Below, piece after piece: positions 11,500 to 24,032 of a stretch of 64,000 nt of DNA (within the stretch, counting starts at the first letter, position 1; every line of letters begins with the position of its first letter). The translations under genes were made by a program, and so were the position numbers. Under the pieces are notes generated by a model, which ran no database searches, was not told the DNA's origin, and was given only the letters and a program-made list of their open reading frames with translations. The stretch is from Venturia oleaginea (taxonomy: Eukaryota > Ascomycota > Dothideomycetes > Venturiales > Venturiaceae), in NCBI GenBank assembly GCA_013176395.1, contig JABMLP010000001.1, positions 1,736,001 to 1,800,000 of the forward strand, read 5' to 3'.

Positions 11500-13644
11500 T
11501 CTGAGTGCTGATGAGCGGACAGAACCGCCTGTCATGGACGAAGGAGCAAGTAGGCTGGTTGACCGCCGCTGCAAAACAAGAAGCCCGAGACATCCGTCTG
11601 AAGCTTTACATTGAGCTGTAAGTCCAATCTCTCGTCCGGTTCGCCCGTGGGCTTCTGACGGATGTAGATACGTCGTTTGGGGTTGTAAACGATGAAGCGT
11701 ATTATTGACATGACGCGGCGCAGGTGGGTGTTCTTTGAAGCGTTTGTGAATGAAAGTAGGGCAGGGCGTCGAGTGGCAGGTAACTGATGGTATTTGCATC
11801 TCTTGATGACAGCCAGAATATCTTGATGGAGAGATGAGGATGGAACAATGAAGCTTCTCAATTTGATGGATGATGGAGAGATGTAGTTGAATGAAAGTTG
11901 ATCAGTCCGGGGGGATCTGACACGGCTGTCCCAGCGAGTTGGTTCACGCTACTCATCCAAGATTCGGTAGGAGCCCGACGATAGCGACAGCCATCGGCTA
12001 GCGAACGGTTCGCATGACCCTTCCGGCGTCCCGCTTGTCTTCATGCACAATTCGATGCGGTGAGTCGATGCTTCACCTTGTATTACATTGTCACTTGGAG
12101 TTTGAGATATGCTACTACACACCACGCTTGATACGAGGTGGTGAGAGATTAGCTTCATCCTGACACCAAATTTACCGAAAATGATTCCATGTCGTAAAGG
12201 TTGAGGCTTGGGAGCACCCGCTTCCCCGCCGCTATTTGCTTGTCGGGCCTCCCGGTAGTCCGCGCATAGAGTTCAGCTAGAGGCTAGAGCGGAAATTCGG
12301 CTTGATGGTCCGCACTCCGCATACACCCTCTATCTCGTGAGACGCAGATTCTTCACCCGATTCCACCCTCATCCAAAACAAACACCTGCCTCCTACCCGG
12401 GCTGTCTTGAGACCCGCCCATTCTCCCTTTCTTTTTGTGGCCGATTCGTGAATCCCAATCTCCAGATGGGTTAGTCTTGGCTTGCATATCAACATCTTCT
12501 GCAAAATACGACACATACCATCTCCATCAAGCTTATGACGTACTTAATCTCTGACGCTCTCATGGCCCATCTACAAAGTTGCCATATTTGTGCCCACCCT
12601 ATATGACAGCCATTACTACGAGGTCCACCGGAATCCTGTTGATGTCAAGTATTTTGGCTAATCCCAGCGCATTAAAAGTCCTCTGCCTTCAACCTTTTCG
12701 CTATGGTCCTAATCTTTCATCTCAGAATCCGAGTCAGACGATTCGTCACTGCGCGTCTCATCGTCCAACAAAACCATCTTCTGGAAGCTCAACCACGGTA
12801 ACTGGACCGTCCTAAACCTTCCAATCAGTTGTGTAAGTGTTTTGTTTGTCGCTCTGGAACATACCTCGAGAGTCGTTGTCTTGGCCCATTTTTTCTTACA
12901 TGCATTTCGCAGAAACTTACATTGTGGGCAATCGACCGCTTTGTGGACTAAAGTCTCATGCTGGCCATCTTCACAGCGGATGAGAAGGTCAGTATAGTCT
13001 GGAAATTGCTAATGGGTTGTCGGGTAGAAAACGCGGAGGGTTAGTAGCTGGACAAGGTGAATGTATACATAGTGACCGTGTAGACAATATTGAGACTCGT
13101 CAAACACTAAAGGGATGAACGCCGATGGGTTCATCGACCACTGTATGGCGACTGCAACCTGACTTTACAACGGCAGTCAAGGATATTATGGCAGGCTTTG
13201 GACAGAATTCTTTAACATGCCTGAGGGAACGAGTCGTGTGGTGTTGATTTTCGGGGACGCGCTGCAAAGACGAGAAGATCCGCACGATGTATGCCTTATT
13301 GTTGCCTCAGTAGTCTTTGTCAGCCGTAGAAGCAATCTGCTCGCATAAGCGGCTTCGGGTATCCAGGGGGGCGATCAGCCGCTATTCTATTCGAAGCGTC
13401 ATTCCATCGTTGTTTTCAGCTCAATCACTTGAATGGACCATCGAGTTCTCCTAGTGGCGCGCGAGGAGATAAACCACCTATACTGTTATCAGCAGCAAGC
13501 CGGCGATACTTATTTTCCCTTTCAGCATTGCAATCCAGCATTCTCGAGCATTCAGCTCTTCCAAATGCCCTCCCTTCTCAATCTGTCTTCTCAGGGGCCT
13601 CTCTAAACACCAAGCTTTGCTCAAGACAACTGTATCTATCCCCA
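11500..13644. other. Gene-poor region upstream of the second MFS gene
   Basis: Only short conflicting frames are present. No domain, splice chain or repeat beyond the arrays noted just upstream. The last few hundred bases should hold the promoter and leader of the transporter gene; a frame open from 13429 upstream of its ATG lacks protein-like features. Confidence 0.5.
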
Positions 13645-15586
13645 ATGGCTAAATTGAAGGATTCCCAGTTGTTCCTGGCCGTGGAAGACATTGATTCCGA
13701 TAATGCTAGTATCAATCGCCGGGGATATGATGAAGGCGAGGAGTCTCCACTCTTGCACAGCGGATTCGGCAACGATGAAGAAAATGCTTTCCTAGATCCC
13801 GTATCGCTAGAGAGGCTCCCTTGGTACACGAGACCGTCCGTAAGTCACTTCCGATACCTCGACTTGCTATTTCTGTTCTGATTAGGAGCATAGGTCTATT
13901 GGCTATTGGTGCCCTTTGCTCTATCTGCTCTGGCTTTTGGGGGTGTCATTGTGCCAAAAGGTATGGATGTTATCTCAGCAATGTCTACATCGCATATGAT
14001 AACGTCCCACAGTAAACCTTGTCTTATCCCTCATATGTCACGAATTCTTGAAAGTAGAGTCAAATGTAAACCCGCACTACATCTTCTCTGCAATACCTGA
14101 CGCCAGGTACTTATCCCCACCCCACCTTATTCACATCGCAGACGATTAATTGAAAAAAAGGTGTCGCGTCCCTGAGATCCAATCCCGGGTCTCTGTCTTC
14201 AAATTGAGCATGTCTGTCATATCAGGATCAATGGCAGCAATCATAGCTCCCAAAGTAGGCGAGATGTCGGATCGGTATGGCCGTCTCCCTATGATCGTTT
14301 GGATAAACATGGGCATGATCATCAACGAGATCATCACTATCTTTGCTGCACAGTTCCCAGACGCAGTCTCAGTGTATTGGATTCTCGTTGGCTCTATTTT
14401 TGATGGACTAGGTGGCTCTTTTATCGCTGCGATGGCAGTGTCTCATTCCTAGTAAGTAGATGCCGTTATTTCCTAGGGGACCTTACACATCAGTCGTCTG
14501 TATACTGATCCTGTATTTAGCGCTTCCGATGTGACTCCCGCCAGCAAACGTAACGTCGTCTTTGGCTATTTCCACGGATGTCTATTTACCGGAATAGCTC
14601 TCGGTCCGATCATAGCAGGTTATATCATCAAAGTTACCGGCGATGTGATTACGATGTTCTACTTGGCAGCTGGTTGCCATTTCGTCTTTGTTCTTATGCT
14701 AATCTTTGTTATACCGGAATCGGTACCCAAAGCGCGACAGATCAAGGCACGACAGAGGCACCGTGATGCTGCTGATTCTAGACCTGTCACCAGTCCACTG
14801 CGGAAGCTTCAATCGTTCAACCTACTAGAGCCTCTCAAGATTTTGTACGCGCAAGGAGCTCCTCCTGACGTTCGACGTAACCTCATCCTTCTGGCGTCAA
14901 CTGACACGATTGTTTTTGGGGTTGGAATGGGAGCAGCAGTTGTGATTTTGCTCTATTCCAACTACGCATTTGGATGGGATCAGTGGGAGCAGTCGAAATT
15001 TGTCTCCATCATGAACAGTAGTCGGGTCTCTTGCTTGCTCATATTCTTACCCGCCATCACGAACTGGTATCGTAATCGCCAGCAACGTGGACAAGGGCTG
15101 CTGAACACGTCGAGTGAGTCGTCAAGTCCCGAAGGCACAGACAACTTTGAGTTGACGGTCATTCGTTTTGCTATCTTAGCGGATACCCTGGGCTTCTTGG
15201 GCTATGCTCTCTCTCGAAATGGAAATCAATTCCTCTTTGCAGGGGCCATCGCGGGTATAGGAGGGATTGCATCGCCATCAATGCAGGCTGCACTTACCAA
15301 GCACGTGCCAAAAGAGCAAGTTGGACAGTTATTGGGCGCAATGGGATTATTGCACGCAGTCGGCCGAGTATTGGGGCCGGTACTGTTCACTGGAATTTAT
15401 GCCGCGACAGTAGCCGTTTTCCCACAAGCCTACTTCCTCATTTTAGCGACCATGTTTTCTGTGGCCTTTGCTGTTAGTTGGAAAATTAGACCTAACGGTG
15501 AGTATTCCCCAATTCATAACCTCTTGGAAGAGATTGCTAAGTTCAGTCCCTTAGTTAGGTTGTCGGAACAAAGCTCGCCGCCTTGA
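13645..15586 (+). CDS. MFS transporter (tetracycline-resistance/HIAT1-like group)
   Basis: Integral membrane transporter, probably plasma or vacuolar membrane. Model: exons 13645-13839, 13894-13960, 14013-14106, 14161-14451 and 14521-15586; all joins keep frame, 570 aa. Residues 1-65 are acidic and hydrophilic and end LPWYTRPS. TM1 follows (VYWLLVPFALSALAFGGVIVPK), then a loop with CHEFLKVES. The hallmark MFS loop is GEMSDRYGRLPMIVW (DRxGR between TM2 and TM3), and GCLFTGIALGPIIAGYI lies in TM5. A cytoplasmic loop (ARQIKARQRHRDAADSR) separates the halves, and the second half has LGAMGLLHAVGRVLGPVLFTGIY. This layout matches fungal MFS proteins annotated as tetracycline-resistance or hippocampus-abundant-transcript-like. 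The substrate is unknown. The ATG was chosen for the first exon; the frame is open upstream but with no protein-like features. Confidence 0.87.
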
Positions 15587-16391
15587 TTAGCCAATTTCAT
15601 GGTCCAGCCGCCGCTTCTGCTTGAACATGGCTTTCTTCAACGGCAACTGGGCGAAAACCCGTCAAATATGGATGGAAAAGGATAACCGAGATTTATTGGT
15701 AACCGCTGTGGAATGAAATCGTCGTGGAATGGTCGAGGACACTTTTGAATTTGCCACTCTGCGAGTGCACGTCTAAATTCTGACAACCCTTTGGTGTATA
15801 TACACAAATCTTTCTTGAAAATGCAGCTCTAAAGGATCTAGTATGAGACGTCTGCAAATGGCAAGATGGTATACTCTCCGAATCCTTCCTGTCTAGGCTG
15901 GAAAATTCGATTGCCAAACTCTCCCTGAACTGGCCTGATCTTGTGCAAATGTGAGCGAGTAGCACAAAGGTGAAGGCCAGGAAGTCCTTCCTGGGAACGA
16001 ACAATCAATTGTTCCTGGATGCTTGGAATGTGCTATTACCCAAATTGACGCAACGCTCTTCTTTCTACACATAGCCAGCCGCAATCAAACTTTCCGAATG
16101 CGGTATCCCGAAACCGACAACGGCCAAACATATGTGAAAGAACTACACGAAGCCAGCCTCACTAAATCTAATCAAAATGTATTTGGGAAAGACATAACAA
16201 AATACGAACGCAGAACCTCAATACGAAAACAGGTCGGAACTGTACATAGGACGGCATGATCCGACAACATACAAAAGCTATCCAGATCACCGCCTTCACT
16301 TTCTCAGACCAGTCATACAGCTAATATAAAGCCTAGGTATTGAGCTAGCTCTACCAGAATTCCCTTTAAATAACCATTATAATTTTTAATC
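15587..16391. other. Intergenic region
   Basis: There are only short frames in this stretch. The 103-codon minus-strand frame ending at 15693 has no recognisable features. No RNA gene or repeat seen. Confidence 0.5.
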
Positions 16392-17482
16392 ATGTCGCGA
16401 TCTCGAAAAGCTTCAGACATCACGACCGCCTCCTACACCGCGATGCATTGCACCTGCCCCAATATCTGCCACACCTACATCATCTCATCTTGGTACACCT
16501 AGGCAACAACAATCATATTCTCAAAACGCAGGCTATAGCACGCACTCAACGAGTATGACCGGATCAAGCTCATCGGACCGCCGACCATCGAACACAATGG
16601 GCCCACCATCTAGAGCTGCATCTTCCCAATCTTTCGGACTCGGTGTCCCATCATCAAGTCCCACTCCCTCAACGGCAAACCTCATCAGACCACAGCCAAC
16701 CACCGACTGCTCAAACCACACCATCCCCTCACCAAGTCCACCCAGCATCTTCGCTCCAAATCCACACACCCAATACTCCAAACTCCTCGCACCACCACCA
16801 AGCCCCACCCGCCCAAGCATATCCAACGTCCATCCACCCATCCTCGCAAATCCCCCACTTCAAAGCCAACCTCCTCATGACGATCCAGTCTACGCCCACT
16901 TCCGCGGCCAGATCGAAGCAATAGTTCGCAACATGGCCAGGGGTATTTTCGGCGCTACACCGGGTATGTATCAGATCCAGCACCTGGAGCTGGCTATGGA
17001 GACACGGGACATGATGAACATGTCATGTTCCCCATCCCCACAACGCAAGAACATCGTCGGATGCGCAAATATCAGCGGCCTGTGAAAGGATTTGTCAAAA
17101 CACGCCTTTATCGCCTGCTCCGTACTATCATGACCGGGGGAGTCAGGAGGATATCGAGTTGAATGGGCAGATGCTTTGGATTATTTCTTTCCCGCATCAT
17201 TTCACGGCGACGGGTGAGATGAGATCGGGGTTGACAGATCATTTTCGCAATGCCGATGGGAATCTGAAGATTTTGTCCCAGAATGTGGAGTGGGGGTTTC
17301 TGGCTAGGAGATATCGGAAGAAGCTTGCGGCGTCTATCAAGGCCTTGCCTGGGTTTCATTTCGAGACGGTTTTCCATGATGCGAAGGGTAGTATTTTGTT
17401 CCCGAGCGGGATGGTGTTTGTTTACCCCTCCCCCCAAACCAAGCTGCTGGCAGCTAATTATTTTGAGTCAGCTTCTCAATGA
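16392..17482 (+). pseudogene. Hypothetical Pro/Ser/Gln-rich protein, apparently frameshifted
   Basis: Protein-like sequence runs across this interval on the plus strand but jumps between all three frames without convincing splice sites. One frame from about 16420 gives Pro/Ser-rich sequence (SQSFGLGVPSSSPTPS). A second overlaps it with His/Gln/Pro-rich sequence (16643-16924). The first resumes with GQIEAIVRNMARGIFGATPG. A third, near 16965-17130, reads HVMFPIPTTQEHRRMRKYQ and VKGFVKTRLYRLLRTIM. Then a frame from about 17102 reads EDIELNGQMLWIISFPHHF and ends RYRKKLAASIKALPGFHFET...FVYPSP at 17482. This could be a decayed gene, a gene with several unrecognised short introns, or assembly indels. 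No known domain. Confidence 0.35.
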
Positions 17483-17826
17483 TGTCATAATAACGATTGG
17501 ACATGGAAATTGATGAAAGTGTTTTTCCTAGACATTCTTTGAGACTGAGGTTATTTCTCGCTACTTTCATACAAGATCGTTCCGAACATGACCTAAAGGT
17601 GTTACCACACATATATGCTCTCCATCATTGAATCGTCGAGACATAAAACAAAACCAATCAGCGTCTTCGCACAAGCCACTCATCTCCGACGAGAAACGCA
17701 ATGCTACCAAGGAAGGTAGAAAATGAAGGATGGTAGAAAGATATAAACGCGCTCAGTTAAGGTCGGGATATCCAAAGGGGAGTAGGAGAGACACTGAGAT
17801 ATGATTACAATCGTGTAAAAAGCCAA
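17483..17826. other. Intergenic region between convergent loci
   Basis: AT-richer sequence holding the presumed 3' ends of the hypothetical plus-strand locus and of the minus-strand SUN-family gene. No gene seen. Confidence 0.5.
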
Positions 17827-19742
17827 TTAATCGGAAAGAACGAAAGTAAGGGTACCAGTGGCAGCGACCGTGCAACCAGCAGTCGGTCCCGAATCACAAT
17901 TCTCGTAGTTCTGTCCTGTACAGACCTGTCCATTCCTAAACCGGCAACGCGGGTTACCGCCTTCGATAGTAACAGTGTATGGCAGAATTGCGTTTTGTTG
18001 ACTTGGATAGTTTTTGAAGACGCTTACGTAGGCCGTGTCTCCGGTAATTCCGACACCAAGGTTGGCAGGTGAGTAATTACCGAAGTCATCGCCAGGCTTG
18101 CCCCAGACACAAGCTTTCTGGACGGAGTAACCAGGCATGTTGATGTAATACTGTGCAGAAGTGGATCCGCCCGATTGAGTCTTCCAGAACTTATGGCTAT
18201 CGGGGGCAGCGAGTCTGCGGGTTGCACCAGGGCGAACATCGAGAGGGACGGACATCAATTCGTCACCTGTTCACGTATTTAGCTTGATTACAGAGGCGAG
18301 TTTTGAGTGCACCTACCAGGATAGTTTGTACGGCAAATAGCGACATTTTGGCTGAGGTTGTTTTTCACGACCACCTTAACCTTTTCGCTACCAGGCGCGC
18401 ACAACGTGCGCACGCTCGGGTTGGTGAGCCATAGCTTGCCAGCTTTGCATAACAGACCCCCAATCGACTGACCCTCTGCGCCTTGCTTCGAGGGCCATTG
18501 CCATTTCAGTAGTCCTTCTCCGCAGGCATATGAACAGAATGAACCCTCGAGACAGCAGTTGCCCCCCTGACATTGCCCTCGAGTTACGGTCATAATCTCG
18601 GAATAGCTGTGAGACAGGATGCGTTTAGGCTTTTGCACGCTGCTCCATCCTCCGAGATTGAGCCAAGGAAGTCGCAAGGCACCAAATGCTGACGGAAACG
18701 TCGAGCAATCAAGCTCGCCATCAGGGAATGGGATATCAGCGCCACGAGATTCGAAGGGCTCATGACTTTCGGAAGCATGGGCCAACTCAGCAGGCTTGAT
18801 ATTGGGATTGGGAGCGGGCGGGGCGGGAGCCGAAATCTGGGGAGCAGGGACGGGAGCGGGAGCCGGAATCTGGGGAGCAGGGACGGGAGCGGGAGGAGGT
18901 GCTGGTTTCTGTAAAACAGGAGCGAGTGGAGGGGACGCCGGTGGCGGGGGCCCTATTGAGGTCAGTATTCAAAGAACTGAAAGGAGGTGGATCGCTCAAT
19001 TGCTGTGGAAAAGTAGTTGAATAGCACAAGATGTCCGGTAGGCGTGGTGATTTCTTGAAGGATCGGCACGCGATTTCATCAGTGGAAATAGGTCGGCGCA
19101 GTGTGGCTGGAAGCTCGGAACTGTCGCAGCGATCACGATGTGTTTTGACGACCAAACGGGTGGGCACGATGCCATAGCAGCGGTGAAAAACACAGTGCTG
19201 AGCCAGAGCTGGCAGCGGAATTTAAAGAAACCTCCGCAAGGCACAGGTAGGCAACATTGGAACAGGCAGTATGGGGATGTATGATCTATTCAAGCGAATT
19301 AGGAAATCACGACTTACCAGGTGGTGGCGGAGCAGCCTTAACAGGCTGAGGCTTTGGAGCCGGAGGTGGAATAATCGGGGCGACAGATGCTGGAGGTGGC
19401 ACAACAGGTGCAGGTGGTGGGGGCGATGGTTGGATCTAAATCGGTCAGTCTTCTGCTGCCCACAAGAAACAATTATCTTACTATCAAAGTCGTTGATGTT
19501 GACGCAGCATGGACAGTGCCGCTTCCATCGTCCGCCCATCTCAAAGTTCCATTCGCGATTCCTTCATTACACGCCTGCTCCGAAATGACTCTGCCCTCGA
19601 GCCAGCACTCGAGCACCGTCACGGAAATCTCCTTGGTGATGACAGCCTTCTTCGCATGGACATGAGCATGTCTGTGATGTATATGAGAGTGAGCTACCAC
19701 TTTGGCAAAAGTGGCGGCCAGCACAGGTAGAATGAACTTCAT
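17827..19742 (-). CDS. SUN-family secreted cell-wall protein (glycoside hydrolase family 132)
   Basis: Secreted or wall-associated beta-glucan-acting protein related to yeast Sun4/Sim1/Uth1/Nca3. Minus-strand exons 19742-19482, 19435-19318, 18952-18317 and 18266-17827, 484 aa. Residues 1-17 are a signal peptide (MKFILPVLAATFAKVVA). Then comes a His-rich run HSHIHHRHAHVHAKK. Residues about 90-175 are Pro/Ala-rich with short repeats (PAPVPAPQIPAPAP). The SUN domain begins near FPDGELDCSTFPSAFGA and contains LGGWSSVQ, GGNCCLEGSFCSYACGEG, QWPSKQGAEGQSIGGLLC, NVAICRTNYPG, TSAQYYINMPGYSV, CVWGKPGDDFGNYSPANLG and a Cys-rich C-terminus (CRFRNGQVC, CTVAATGTLTFVLS). Members act in septation, cell separation and wall remodelling. 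Intron 2 is comparatively long (365 nt). Confidence 0.92.
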
Positions 19743-22700
19743 TCTTGATTGAATTGCGCACTGAGATGCTGAAGTCCGTTGGCCAAAATCGATTGTCGAA
19801 TAGAAGAATCTGTAACCAAATCGGTTCGAGAAGACCGCACAGTGCTTCCGCTATCAGATAAAAGTACGCCGATGTCTTTCGAACGGGACCGAAAACGAGT
19901 GACTTTTGGAATCTATCAGAGAAGGGAACGTTTGACGTTTCGGATACCCAGTGTTGGAATCTTCGATAACACGAATGCTTCAAAGGAGTGATATGATAGT
20001 CCAAAGAAATGACGGTAGCCGGTATGAAAAGAACGACAAGGAAATACGATTCCTGAGAATATGGTGGTGAAGCGGCTTGAGAGAAGAGAGTGATGATGAG
20101 TGAGGGAAGGGAACAATCTCAATCCAACGGTTCACAGGATTTGCAGCGAGGTAGCAATCAAGAGATATTAATTTTCGAATGCCGCTCGGCTCGCCTGGGA
20201 AATTGGACGTGAACTCAAGATTTCCACACTCTTGCGAGTTGCGACAGGCTTCTGCCAGGGCGTGGGCCTGAAACGAAATGTGCCAGGCTCTAATTGTGAC
20301 TCTTTGCCATAGCGATAGTCGACAAAAATACTATCGTGTTAGTCCTGTCAGAAGGAGCAACGGCCAGCAAAGGCCTGAGTCCGCCCAGGACCCCAGATGG
20401 AGGTATTGATCTGAAACAGGTCCGACAGGAAGGAGGGACCTCACCGTTCAAGGGAAAATAGATTAAACCGCCAGCATCGCCGCCGACGGATTACTACGGT
20501 TCCATGAGTAAATAAGCAGGTCAAGCCCTGTCTTGCACGGAGGCAGTTCTCTGCTTCTGTGGCGGTCGCGCAAGCTAAAGCGTGGGTATTGAGGGCGCAG
20601 TAGGATGAGATGGGTGAGCATTGCTCTGGGCAAGAAGAGCAAGAAGAGCAAGAATGGATGCAGAGGATGGAGAGGCCGAGTTGTTGATGACGGCGTCCAA
20701 GCATTTGGGGTGATTGATGATGGGTGTACTATGTACACAGTAGGGTGTGGGACCGTTGGTGCCTTGGTGGTATGATGTCTTTGGATGACCTTGAAGCGCG
20801 TCAAGTCATCTCCGGAGCTGGCGAGAAAGGCCCGACTTAACCGAGCATTTCCCACCAACTGTCTCACATTTCAACACCAGGACATCCCACATTCCCACTG
20901 CTTGATCTGCTTCTTGCTTGGACCGTCGATCAGTCCATGAGTCTTCTTTGCCCTGCTTCCCTGAAGCCCGGATTCCGGCCTGCTCTGCTACATCCTACGT
21001 CAAATGCTCATCTTGCAGCAATATATATTTAATCTGAAAGTTTGTGTATCCTGGTATCTATCGTCCGAATATAGCCTGGCTATCATTCGAATGTCTTTAG
21101 TAACGCTTCTGTAGGCCATCGCTCCAATCGATGTTGCAGATGAAACACGACTGGATGAAGCTGGAAACATATGCCTTGTCGAACGCCGTCTGTGCTCATG
21201 CGCAATATTGCAGCAGTCGATCGGATAGAAGTGGTACGCAGCACGCCTTTCCATTGACAAAGAGATTTGACGTGCATCAATCAACTGTATGACAGTGCCA
21301 TTACTTCAAGGCTCGTACTGTATTTCGCTAATTCTTTCGTCACGTGGTGTATTTTGGGGCAATTCAATACTAGGAACAATGGTGAAGAGCTCATATGCGT
21401 CCCAAAGATTTGGAAAAAATCGCCTTGGAAACGAGATTATTCGCGCAATTGCATAGGCTGCTATTACTTCCGAAAGAAGCCTCGAGACGCGAGATAAGGC
21501 CGGGATGACAAGGATATCTGTGAGAGCAAAGAACGCGCCGACGATTCCAGAAACTTACAATTGCCATAACAAGCAAATATGAACTCGACGTCAACGCTAC
21601 TGCGAACTTATTCTCGTATTTTGACGGTTATGGCACAGTGATACCGCTTATCTGCGTCGCTTCCACCACTAGTTTCTAAGCTTCTTCAAGTCGAAGTTCC
21701 TCAACTTGTGACGAATTATCATTAAACTTCTGACGATCCAATTCAGCCATCACGATCTTGCTTACGACGTTTAAAAATTATTTTGCTAACCGACATGATG
21801 CGAAGGCCCAAGAATGAGCGAGTTATCCAGAAGAAGATCACGACAAATACGTACCAGCGCGCGTCAGTTTTTTTCAACAACCAATCAATACAGGCCTCTA
21901 GTAAGGATGGTTTGCCAATCAGTAACATCAAATCTTATTGATCAGTTTACCAACCAATGAGTACCAATCGGAAAGTTGAAACAAGACTGACGCGTGTTGG
22001 TACTCTACACCAGAGATATCGTAGCCTTTTCAAGCATTGTCGATGGTGAAGATCATAGATATCCACGGAACTATGATAATTCAAGAGGAAGCCATCAAGG
22101 AATATCGCAGAGGGTGTCGACTGATCTGCTATACCAAGACCTAGGAAGCTTAGCCTGAGTTGTACTTGGGATCCACGACAAGACCACCGTCCTCAAAGAT
22201 CTGACTCGGATCTCTCTCAGATGTCGTAGTACAAAGTCAGAATGACCGAGTAATCGTCGTAGCAAATTGGAGAAAGCGAGGATGACTAGGTCACGATCTA
22301 GCCTGTCCACGTCAGTCGAGCGGTTTGTAGTTTCACAGCACCAGAGATTGGTAAACAAAGACTTTTCGAGCCATCACTATGCGCAACAACGGCCGTATAA
22401 ACTAGTTGGAGACTTTATCGTACCGAAAACAAGCAACTCCAGCCCTTGGCCCGATTCCTGAAGTGTTTCTGTTCGATGGCGAAAGCTCAACGAGTAAGAA
22501 GTCCCAACGACACATTGTAAAGCTCTTAATCCCGGCCCCGAAGAATCATAGAAGACTTGTTGCTGCGTAAACACTGAACTTTGACACCCTGATCACATGT
22601 GAGATACCAGGGCATTCATCGAGCCCGTCTACATGCGCTGTCATACTCACTTCGCCGGGAAAGTAGGAAGTACATAGTATGAAATCGTCAGCAGTTTTAC

Positions 22701-24032
22701 CCGGTGTAGTCAAATGGAATAGATCTTGAACTGCTCCGAGACACTCTCATGGCATGTTCTTTCTGATTGTGAGTACGCATTCACTGTCCAGCACTGTAAT
22801 TGTAAGCCCGAAAGGCGTGGGTGTTTATATGATGGTTCTGCTCGCTCCTTAGCATATATAACATAGATTTCGGCATGAGTAAGTCTTCTATCAAGGACAG
22901 AGGGACATAAGGTCCAAGCATACAGTTGAAGCCATGTTATTGTAAGCCAGAAATACTGCAAACCTCAAGCTGATTGGGTTGGACTCTCTCGAAGTTCTCC
23001 GAGTGGCAATAGAAACAAAACTGGTCACATAGTTATGGTCCAGATTTCAACATAATTCTTGCGTTCAATCAAGTCTCCCAGCTCGATACTCGTTCCTGTG
23101 CTGAGGATCCAGCTTGTCTTGACTGAACTGTGAAATTGCAATCCAGCTCCCGGTGACATCTTTAGTCATGATGAGGGGGCGGAGAAGGTTGGGCCGCTTG
23201 CTGACTGTGCCAGTTAAACACCTGCAATCTGCATACAAACACTGAAAAAGGGAGCGGAAGTGCCATCATGATCTGGCTGCCTTTGAATATTGGGTTTGAC
23301 AACGTGCTCAGGGGATACTCCTATGGGTGGTGGTGTAACGCGCTTGCTAGTAACATGCGGGTTGATGAGATCGGCCCTTTGAACGGCCATATAAGGCTAC
23401 AACAAACCAATTCTCGATCTTTGCCCAGATAGCTGGTCTTAGTGGGCGAGTTCAAGAAGCGTGTGGTAAAGTAGTCTTTTCCGAGGTGGTTCGGTAATAC
23501 AAAGGGCAGACGCCACAAGACACCAATGGAAAAGACGTTATAGTAGGAAAGTTTTGCTCCATGACTCCATCCCACTTCCCCACCGGAAAGACCGAGTTGT
23601 TTGACCCGCTTTGCTCAGGAACGAGTGCCCATGTCCACTTTCTAGCGCACATGCGTGAAACGGCTGGATTCGAAGGATGCATCAATCCGTGCGCGCACGT
23701 CACATTCATTCTCGCTAATGCTTGTAGCCATTGCGTTCATCTGCTGCAACCCTTTTCAAATCGAGTGTTTGATATGGACGTATCTTCGAATACAACTATC
23801 TTGTACCGAAGGACGCCGGCATGAGGCTGAGACACGCGTCAATCGAGTCGAAACAATTGTGATCGAGCAAGTAAAGTTACAATATTATGCATAGAGAACG
23901 GATACCTACCTACCCATCCCCTGAGAGACTGTTCTCGGAATAACAATAACCATATGAGTCGAGCCTCACTAAGGATTCATAGCCCAAGTCCTACATAATC
24001 CCACAACGCCGTACTGATCCCTTGCCAGGAAC
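19743..24032. other. 4.3-kb interval with no supported gene
   Basis: No complete gene can be supported. The first few hundred bases should contain the SUN gene promoter. Between about 21300 and 22600 several minus-strand frames look exon-like, but splice signals are poor and frames are interrupted. The rest is short conflicting frames with no tandem repeats or inverted repeats that stand out. Confidence 0.45.
21306..21571 (-). other. Exon-like open frame with hydrophobic segment
   Basis: On the minus strand a frame without its own start codon is open for about 85 codons to a TGA at 21306. It reads GIVGAFFALTDILVIPALSR, then VIAAYAIARIISFPRRFFPN and WDAYELFTIVPSIELPQ. The hydrophobic opening followed by amphipathic sequence resembles a terminal exon of a membrane protein. 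A second nearby frame (21931-21743) has ARWYVFVVIFFWITRSFLGLR followed by basic residues. I could not join these with good splice sites, so they may be relics or chance. Confidence 0.2.
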
